Source: Puccinia triticina
Lineage: Eukaryota; Basidiomycota; Pucciniomycetes; Pucciniales; Pucciniaceae
NCBI RefSeq assembly: GCF_026914185.1
Contig: NC_070565.1
Location: forward strand, 5,394,001 to 5,458,000
Reading direction: 5' to 3'
Length of the DNA: 64,000 nt
The notes under the pieces are model-generated. The model worked only from the letters and a program-made list of their open reading frames with translations, was not told the origin of the DNA and did not search any database. This document shows, piece after piece, positions 56,536 through 64,000 of this stretch; the stretch's first letter is position 1, and each line of letters opens with the position of its first letter. Made by a program: the position numbers and the translations under genes.

Positions 56536-57140
56536 TTAAAATACCCACAGCCAAGCCCTTTTCACGGCTACAGCCCTGGATACTCCCATAGGGAGAAAAG
56601 GACTCAGTGTTTACGCCCACTGAAGTCCCCTCTATAAATAGAGGCCTATTTGGCCCTCAGGAAAAGATCCCCCAGACCATTCACCGCCCATAAACTGTAA
56701 GTTTGCCGTGAATATTCTCCCCTGCTACTATTGTAGCCTCTTTTCCCTTTTAAACCATCCCCAGCACATAAAATCCACTGGATTAAACCTTTAAACTATC
56801 AAAAATCCCTTATTAGCATATTTACAAGATTTATCCTTAAAAGTAGTTGCCGTAAGACCTCCGCCTCTGACAAGCAGCCAATCAGTTTAAGCGCTTACCA
56901 CCTACTTTTCTACACCAAATTTATTCCCTGTAAATAATAATTATATATTATTAATTACATAATAAATCTTCCTCTTTTTAAAGAGTGTTTAAAACCCTTG
57001 TATTGGCCCAATTACCACATAACAAGTTTAGTAATTTACATTACTAGTGTTTACATCAGCACAGTTATAGTGCTAGGGCCCAAAACCCTTATTTTGACGG
57101 GTTTTTTGCCCTAAGCTTCATAAATAGAGCTGTCAGATAC

Positions 57141-57763
57141 CTTGGTTGAAAGCATGCACAAAACCGTGTAGAACATCTTTGAAATGTGGGAGTAGGTTCC
57201 ACTTACGCAGCTTGTTCTCCCACTCCAGTACATTCATCTCACAAGAGACCGCTGTCGGCCACTCTGTTCCGAGTGTGGCCGGGCCCAAGGGAGGCCTCTT
57301 AGCGCTTGGGGGCACAGGAGGGTCGTCTTCTTTGCACTCCGACAATCTAAGTTGATTACACAAGAGGGGAATCAGACGTGGAGTTATATACAAATCAAGG
57401 GACCAAAATCTGGTGGGGTAGTGGTAGTGCCCTTTCCTCACGGTGGTTGGGGAGGGGGGGATGTCATAGGGATATGGGGAACATAGTAATGGGTGACGGG
57501 CGGGTAGCCTACAAATTCCTTCCTCTGTGATCCCGTCTAGCAGCACGGTCCTCGTACGCCGTGTTGTACCTGTTTCCTTTGTAACCTTGCATGCGCGGGT
57601 ATCTGCCAGAGCCAGAGCCGGAGCCGCGGTTCTCTGGTGGAGAATGGCCCCGTTGTGGACGTTTCGCAGCTGCTTGGTTATGGTTGGTGGTGGCCTTCCC
57701 AGCTTGTCCTCCGGTCGCCGCTTGCGCTTTGGACTTTGAGGCGTCCGTTGTGGAACTACTCAA
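57141..57763 (-). pseudogene. DIRS-like element, N-terminal (gag/RT-upstream) part
   Basis: Minus-strand pieces: first a glycine/arginine-rich segment (MSSSTTDASKSKAQAATGGQ, then RPQRGHSPPENRGSGSGSG and YRDRAARRDHRG-like sequence), then, after a probable intron, NVLEWENKLRKWNLLPHF and KDVLHGFVHAFNQGI. The last block joins PQHTVHPAGPF at 22698 across Ty3-A, with GATAC duplicated, so both belong to one gene. RG-rich nucleic-acid-binding segments upstream of RT are usual for DIRS/Ngaro-type gag. The start and exon border are approximate. Confidence 0.7.
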
Positions 57764-59480
57764 AGGGGAGAATAGAGCTTGGAAGGGGAATGGATAGCAA
57801 CACTAGTACTAATGTAAGCTATGCAAGGGTGCTGATGAGGCTGCCTTCCTGACTAATGCTGAGGGGATGAGAGTAACACTAAGAAAAAGAAGAAAAGGTG
57901 TGGCTGATTTCTGCTTGATCTTAGGAGCTAGTACTTTGAGCTTAACTACTGACTACTGAGGGTAAGAGAGTTGGAGCAATGGTTGAAAAAAGGGGGGGGG
58001 GGGGGGAAGCAATGGGCAATGGTTCAATGGCAATGGGTTGATGAGAATGGGCACTTATAATTTCTGTATCTAAAATTATCTATATAAATTCTGCATGGGG
58101 TACAAGTAAGGGGAGGATGAAGACAGTTCTTATAGTAAGGAGTGATGAGCACAGACAATGAGGAGTTCTGGCTATGGCAAGGAAGGTTTGTACAAATAAG
58201 GAAGAGTGATGTGAACATAGTAACAGTATGTAATGATGAGCAATGCTGAAAGGGGAATGCTGGTTATGGGAATAAAAGAATGTACTAATGGGGAAGAGTG
58301 ATGAGAACATAGTAACTACCTGTAATGATGAGCACTACTGAAAGAGGTAAGCACAGATCCAATGATGTAAGGTGTACAATAGGCATAGTACATAATGAGA
58401 AATGTATGTAAAGAGTTTAGTATGTGAGAATAAATATGTAAAAGGAATTTACTGTAATGATTCAAGTAGGTTACTAATGAAATGAGTATTGTAACTAATG
58501 AAGAATGTAGGTTGTCTGTAAGTCTTATATCCTTTATAACTACTGAACCATTGAAGATAAGGGGGTACTATGTATGAGTGACTACAGGTAAAATTTGGCG
58601 TAGAATCTGAATATGCAATAATAATGAGGTATTTGTGAAGGGTTATGGGGAAATGGGCAATGTAATGATGAATATATGTAAAGAAAAGCAATAAAATACT
58701 ACTTATGGTTTGGAATGGAGCACCACATCCTCCCCCAACTTATTGTCTGTCCCCAGGCAATGCACCAAAGAGAAGAGTGATCCAGAAAGAGTTGAAGAAT
58801 GTTGAGTCCAAGAGTCCAAAGTCCAAAGTCCAGTGTTCTTCCTCCAAAAGGTGAAATCCAAAGTCCTGAGTAGCAGTCCAAATCCAGAGTCCAGTGTCCA
58901 AAGCCAAATAGAATCCAAGTATAATCCAATTCCAGTATATCTGAGTCCAAGGTATCCAAGTCCAATCCAAAGTCCAATAGTCCTATGTATCCAGAGTATC
59001 CATAGTCCAGTATCCAATCCAAAGAGTCCAGTATCCAAAAGAAGGTCCAATTATCAATGAGGGGTGAATGTTTAAGAAGATCTAACTCTGCTGAAGGCAA
59101 TATCCTTGAGACAGACACATATTAGACTAAATTCCACTCTGAAGAATACAATAATTTTCCTGCCTAACTGAGGCCAATGGAAGAATGCAATGATTGATGA
59201 TGATGGGGTTGATAATTGTAGTTTCTGAAGGTTGTGAATGATTTGGGGTTGAATGGCTGAATTTCTGAGTATCTGAGTATATAATGTAGAGTTCTGTGAA
59301 GAGAATTTGAAGTCCAGGGAGGTTGATAAGCTGTCCAGAGACTGTTACTGATCCAATTGGGTGGTTTCTGAGCTGCAATGTGTTGGAAGAAATTGATTAT
59401 AATGGTGAATGAATGAGTGATTGGATTGATGGTTCAATCATTCCTAGAATAAAGGGTGAAGATGATGAAGAAATTCCAAT
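57764..59480. repeat. AT-rich and tandem-repeat region
   Basis: No gene. At 58100-58345 diverged units of about 100 bp repeat around GGGAAGAGTGATGAGAACAT. At 58795-59060 the word AGTCCAA recurs dozens of times, producing fake leucine/aspartate-rich ORFs. A G run at 57991-58007 is also present. The tract near 58730 (CCTCCCCCAACTTATTGTCT) resembles one at 62757 in Ty3-D. Confidence 0.6.
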
Positions 59481-60577
59481 ATTGAGGTGGTTGGATGTCC
59501 AGTAATTCCTATGGGATGGATTCTTCATGTTCAGTGCTGGCCACCTTGGAGTTTACCATTTCGTCGAAAAAGCTTTGATTTTTGTCCAGATGGGGAATGG
59601 AACCTGGGTCCATACGCATGTGCTGTCGAAAGAGGGGTCCTGTTTTCTGAGCGGGGGCTCCATGCGGGAGGCGCGCATGCGGAACGTCGGAAAAAAAAGA
59701 AGGAAACGGTCGACCTGTATCTTCGGAGCGGCTTGATGAAAATCTTCGAGACCGAGTTCATTCGAAAGAGCCGATTCTGCAGATTAAAATGGTATATACT
59801 GGTTATTTTTAAGGGTTGAGTATTGATTGTGTAGGGCTGGTTAAAGATCCAAGCGAAATCCGCGGGCGCGCGTAGTAGGAATGCCGTGCAGTTTAAGAGA
59901 CCATCTTCCTTTGCATATAACTCCAAAACCCGTCGATGAAATTCTCTAATTACGATCTTATTTGAAAGGCAGGGACGAGGAGATGAAACTAGAATAGATT
60001 AATATTGAGATTCCTTTCGGCCGATAGGTCGCCGTAAACGTTTAATGAATGGCACCCACGGGGCCGCGTAAATCCTTGGGAAACTTTGAGGGGTTATATC
60101 TTCTAAACAGCTCGATAGAATCGTCTAGAACCGAGTTCAGATGAAAGGCAAGATCGGAAAGATCAAACCTGAAACCGGGAATGTTAATTTTGTGGCCGGC
60201 CGAATGGTTGTTGGAGCCGTTCAAAGCATCATTATAATTTTCCGCGGTTTTCATTGTATAAGAGTTGAATGAAGATGAATACATAATGAAATAACTTTAA
60301 GGTAGCGCCAAGGAGCTGTCCAATTAGACTCCTGACGCTGGCCAATCGATTGAAAAAAGTTGCAGGCGGAAAGAATGACGTGAAAGCGTTCCACGAATTA
60401 ATTAAACTGGGTCGAACACCAGAGTCAATATTAAAGAAATGAAAGAATAACCGCGCCAACCAATTCTGAAAGGTGAATGCGTCCATAGTGACGTCATGAA
60501 GTGAGGAAGGAATAATTTCTATAAGGTCTAGGTCATTGGTCAACGGAAAGTTCCCGTTTTGCCGTTTGTTATCCGTA
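59481..60577. other. Unassigned region left of the small gene
   Basis: Minus-strand ORFs of 80-130 codons (59531-59926, 60042-60284 and 60232-60603) have no motif. Two stretches (59735-59800 and 60090-60170) share CGAGACCGAGTTCATTCGAAAG or its variant ACCGAGTTCAGATGAAAGG, a dispersed repeat pattern. The function of this DNA is unclear. Confidence 0.35.
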
Positions 60578-61288
60578 ATGTTTTCCTCCAGCGCCACTTC
60601 CACGCCCTTGTCACCAAAAGAGAACCTTGATAACTCATTAGATTATTCGTCAAACACATCCATAACTTCATCTCAACTTGACGAAGAGGCCGCTATTAGG
60701 CCTTCCTACGAAATCCCATTCTCCATTCGCAGAGCGCACTCGTTTGTCGACAACGTTCACGCGTACAACGCCGGTATGAGAGACTCTTTTAAGCCTGAAG
60801 AAGTCGATGCCTTGCACCACTATATCCAACAAGGACTGCTTGCCTTCGCTCGTGAGGACCTCGACGACCCGGTTGCCGCACAAAACGCACGCCTTAAATT
60901 GTATAGCCGGTTCCACAACACTTTTACACATGTATGTCGAGTGGATTCTGTATGTATATGAATAAGAATTTGAAAAAAAAGAAGATTGATTATAATACTG
61001 ATATTTTTCCTGTTTCTATAGATGGATACCCATTCAATCATAGATGCCATGATAGCGGAAACTGAAGAAAGGAATGCCCTGGAGTTGTTTATAAGGGTGA
61101 GGGACCAAGTGGAAGAGGAGGAAGATGGTTGGAGGGTAGAAGCAGAAATGGAGAGGATAAGAGCTGAGGGTAAGTTCTATTTTTTTATTCTACTAAGGTT
61201 ATGCTTAAATTTTCTTTGTTTGTCTTTTGATTTTTATTTTTTTTTTGGATAAGGAGAAGGGAAAAGAGAAGGAGAAGGAGGAAAGTGA
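60578..61288 (+). CDS. Small three-exon gene of unknown function
   Basis: Exons 60578-60931, 61022-61169 and 61254-61288 give 178 residues. Introns of 90 and 84 bp have gtatgt..tatag and gtaagt..ataag borders and keep phase. Starts MFSSSATSTPLSPKENLDN, serine-rich. The core reads IRRAHSFVDNVHAYNAGMRD, DALHHYIQQGLLAFAREDL, NARLKLYSRFHNTFTH|MD, THSIIDAMIAETEERNALE and VEEEEDGWRVEAEMERIRAE. It looks alpha-helical and charged with no known motif; the histidine-rich core may be a fold of its own. No frameshift or stop. It lies between repeats and the 3' side of Ty3-D, so it may be element-borne. The codon pattern and phase-true introns argue that it is a real gene. No function assigned. Confidence 0.5.
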
Positions 61289-61508
61289 AATGGAAAAAGG
61301 TGATGTAGTGATAAAAGAAGAAGAGGTGAGCTTTTTGATTTTTATATTTAGTTATTTTATTTGAGAGTGTTTGAAACTGATTTTTATTGATTTGTTTCTG
61401 ATTTGTTTATAGATTTGATTTTATTTTGTTTTTATGTTATTTGTGTAAGAAGATGAGAAAGAGAAAAGAGAAGAGAAATGAATTGATTATTCCTTATTTA
61501 TTGTTTTT

Positions 61509-64000
61509 TTACCTGGAGTGGTATTCCTTGACATGAGTTGCAGCAAACCTTCTGGCCAATTCTGTGCCATCTAATTCTTCCAAGATGTAAGATCCTCCTG
61601 GATTTTGAGCCTTGATTCTGTAAGGGCCATTCCATTTATTTTCAAAGAGCTTGCCAAACTGAGAGTCCAAAGATTTGTTATACACTACTACTAATTGACC
61701 TTTCTTTAGTGGCTGCCTTGATGTTTTCTTCTTGTTCCAATAGTCCACAGAGTTCTTCCTGGAATCCATGAGCTGCTGGTGTGCTTGCTGCAAGATGGTA
61801 TCCCTGTTTTCAAGCTGCTGAGTCCTAGCCAATAAAAGATCCTGAGTTGATTCTACCTTTGACCAATCCACTCCAAAGAAGGTTTCCAATTCTAAATCAA
61901 TGGGTAAGATGGGGGGCTGTCCAAGAACTAGTTCATAAGGTGAGTACCCAGTTGATCTCTTGGTGGAAATCCTGTCTGCAAATAAAACTAAAGGTAAATA
62001 ATTCCTCCACTTCTTGCCTTCTTTTCCACAGAGCTTGACCAAGGTATCCTTAATTGCCTGATGTCCTCTTTCTACCATACCATTTGCTTCAGGATAATAA
62101 GGAGTGGTGACTTTGATTTTGATTCCAGATTCCAGAAGGGATTTTTGAAATTGCTGTCCAAACTCAGAGCCTCCATCCACTGTGACTGACCAAGGGGCTC
62201 CATATCTGTAGATCCAGTTTTCCAAGAACCACTGAGAGATTTTCTTTGCCTGAATCTTTTCTAGTCCAACTGCCTCTACCCATCCAGAAAGGTCATCTCT
62301 GGCAATTACCAGGTACTTCCATTTGCCAGCTTTGATGTGAACTGTATCCAAACTGACTCTTCCAAAGATGGTTGCTGCTCCTGTAGGTTTCTTGGGTTCC
62401 ATTGGCAATTTTGAACTCCTCTTCTGGCAAGTTTCACAAGACTGGACCCACTTGGTAACACCTCTCTTGAGACCTGGCCACCAAAATCTGAGTTTAATCC
62501 TTCTGTAGGTTTCAGCAATACCTCTGTGGCCTAAGGATTCATGAAGGGAATTGAGGATGGATTTCTGAGCTGAAGGAGAGGTGACTACTATCTGGGAGAA
62601 TGGTTTGTTGATCCTGTGCAAGACTCCATTGGAAAGGAAGAAGTTGGCTGATTTATGCAAAATTTGCTTGAATTCCAGGCTGCTGCATCCTGGAGGTTTG
62701 TTCATGGTTGAAAGGTATTCCTGGAGGTGCTTCCAAATTCCTTGCTGCAAGTTACTTACCCCCTCCCCCAACTTAGCTGATGTCCCCAGAAGCAGGCCAA
62801 AAGAAGAATGTTTAGTTCCAAATCCAGGGTGAGGTTTGATCCAGGTTTCATCTTCATCAAAGCTAGGACAATCATCTTCATCAGAATCAGGGGGTCTTCT
62901 TGAAAGTCCATCAGGTAAGGTGAAAGTTTTTCCAGGAGTGTGAACAAGGTCATAGGAGAATAACTGAATAAATCCAATCCATCTGTTCATAGGGGCATTG
63001 GGAAGTGAAGGGTTGTTGATCATTCCAATAAGGCACTGGGCATCCACTCTGAGTTGAAAATGTTGGCCCCACAGTTTGGTTTGAAGTTTCTTGAGGATCT
63101 TGGCAACACCACAGAGTTCTAATTTGGATTGTGAGTACTTTGATTCCCTGGGTGAAAAGACTACTGACTCATATAACACAGGCCTATCCAATCCGTCAGA
63201 ATCCTGTTGAGTAAGAACAGCACCTGCAGCAATAACACTGGAGTCCACTGAGAGTTTGATTAAGCCAGCATCAGGTCCATAGTCCAATTTCTTTAGGGTG
63301 ATATCAGTTCCAACAATCCTTTTAAGGTCCTCAAAGGCATCCTGGCAATCTTCAGTCCAATCCCAAGAGGAGTCCTTCCTGGTGAGTCTTCTGAGTGGAG
63401 CAGTGAGGGTTGAGTAATTTTTAATGAACATTCTAACATATACACAGATACCTAGGAATCCTCTGACATCTGAAGGAGTGGTGGGAATTGGCCAGGTTTC
63501 AATTTTGTTGAGCTTCTTGATGGATATCCTTCTGCCTTCCTTACAAACCACATGGCCAACCAGATCCAGAGCAGGTACACAGCAAGCAAATTTCTTCCCA
63601 GAGATGGTGAGTCCAGCTTCTTCAATCCTGAAAAGAATCCTTTCCAGAGTAATGGCATATTCATAGATAAATCTTCTAATCTGGGGGTTGTCCTTTAGAG
63701 TTTCTTCATTTTAGTCAGAGGTTGGTCCTTTTATACCTCCATCATCCACAAAGATTCCCATATGTTGAGGTAGTTCATCCTGGAGTATCCACATCATTTG
63801 GGCCTGGTAAACTGCAACTGAATTGGTGGCTCCTTGGGGTAATCTGGTAAGTTGAAATCTTCCAAGGGGTGTTTCAAAGGTGGTCAAAGGTCTGGATTCT
63901 GGAGCTAATTCTCTTTCATCATATCCTCCCATAATATCATCTAGTCCATAGCAAGCCCTTCCAGTGAATGATTCAATGAGTTCCTCTGTCTTTGGTGGTA
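61509..64000 (-). pseudogene. Ty3-D pol: RT end, RNase H and integrase, runs off the window
   Basis: Minus-strand frame open from the right edge except for one TAA at 63711-63713. Reverse transcriptase: RACYGLDDIMGGYDERELAP, TPLGRFQLTRLPQGATNSVA and the catalytic GIFVDDGGIKGP, then KKFACCVPALDLVGHVVC. The RNase H region has RGFLGICVYVRMFIKNYS, IKLSVDSSVIAAGAVLTQQD, SKYSQSKLELCGVAKIL and LRVDAQCLIGM. The integrase has an HHCC finger (HESLGHRGIAETYRRIK, CETCQKR), then VSLDTVHIKAG (Asp), VTVDGGSEFGQQFQ (Asp) and YYPEANGMVERGHQAI (Glu). The C terminus RRFAATHVKEYHSR has no chromodomain. Gag and protease lie beyond the window. The 3' LTR could not be delimited. 61290-61508 is a purine-rich spacer. 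Confidence 0.88.

Larger units (their letters stand above)
22704..57135 (+). mobile_element. Ty3-A: chromovirus-type LTR retrotransposon with seven nested insertions
   Basis: Target duplication GATAC at 22699-22703 and 57136-57140. The 5' LTR starts TGTCAGCCTTAGAG at 22704 and ends GAGCTGTCA at 29131. The 3' LTR starts at 46035 and ends at 57135. After removing insertions (23094-27773, 28185-28929, 29145-31937, 33341-34488, 35116-40000, 42608-43714 and 46430-56535, with their duplications) the element is about 8.9 kb with two 995 bp LTRs. These differ at roughly a dozen positions by eye. Gag-pol (32563 to 45998) becomes one open frame. A polypurine tract AGAGGGGGCGAG lies before the 3' LTR at 46023-46034. 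Confidence 0.92.
46035..57135 (+). repeat. 3' LTR of Ty3-A (in two pieces)
   Basis: Pieces 46035-46429 and 56536-57135 total 995 bp and match the 5' LTR pieces in order. Helitron A occupies 46430-56535. The right piece shows the empty site of the 28185-28929 foldback. Ends GAGCTGTCA, followed by GATAC. Confidence 0.9.

Noticed and set aside
58699..59118. 139-codon ORF rich in leucine, aspartate and tryptophan
   Set aside because: Produced by tandem AGTCCAA words; low complexity and present in several frames.

Overview
The window looks like repeat-rich nuclear DNA of a basidiomycete, most likely a rust fungus (Pucciniales). The grounds are short 50-80 bp introns with GT..AG ends and CTAAC/CTGAC branch sites, and protein families I know as multicopy in rusts: the RecQ-like helicase whose motif VI is split by an intron, DUF6589, the MULE transposase with a protease-like tail, the small OB-fold-like proteins next to Helitrons, and gag proteins with the FDGTNVEEFL motif. 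The species cannot be named from sequence alone. I see no tRNA, rRNA or CRISPR array, and no clearly intact single-copy host gene.

1-13.5 kb is a patchwork of degenerate pieces: a decayed SNF2/Rad5-type helicase end, a gag-like ORF, a tail-to-tail pair of RecQ-like helicase and DUF6589 genes (4996-9273), an LTR fragment, a hairpin-rich tract, and an unnamed multicopy gene broken by a MITE. 13.58-19.85 kb is one Ty3-type element (Ty3-B) with 384 bp LTRs and TAGCC target duplications. It lacks gag and is split by two solo LTRs of other families.

19.9-57.8 kb is a deep nest. A minus-strand DIRS/Ngaro-like gene is split first by a palindromic CACTA-like element (20583-21621) and then by a Ty3 chromovirus (Ty3-A, 22704-57135, TSD GATAC). 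Ty3-A in turn holds seven direct insertions: Helitron B in the 5' LTR (carrying DHHC palmitoyltransferase and formin fragments plus two MITEs), a 745 bp foldback in the same LTR, Helitron C in the leader, a 1148 bp solo LTR in gag, a 4885 bp MULE in gag, a CACCAGG-ended element in the reverse transcriptase/RNase H region, and a 10.1 kb Rep/helicase Helitron (A) in the 3' LTR. Removing them leaves two LTRs of exactly 995 bp and one open gag-pol frame of 2093 codons including the stop, about 8.9 kb in all. This is the strongest internal evidence for the map.

57.8-64 kb holds AT-rich tandem repeats, a small three-exon gene of unknown function (60578-61288), and the 3' half of another minus-strand Ty3-type element (Ty3-D) that runs off the right edge.

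The most interesting points are: (i) Helitron A carries two paralogous OB-fold-like genes on opposite strands around Rep/helicase; (ii) a two-intron gene overlaps the gag start of Ty3-A in another frame, with the gag ATG inside its first intron; (iii) Helitrons A and B entered the two LTR copies at the same TATTTTAA^T site of one palindrome; (iv) four MITEs with CAACA(C/G)TG ends share 7 bp target duplications; (v) the MULE transposase has a C-terminal ubiquitin-protease-like domain.
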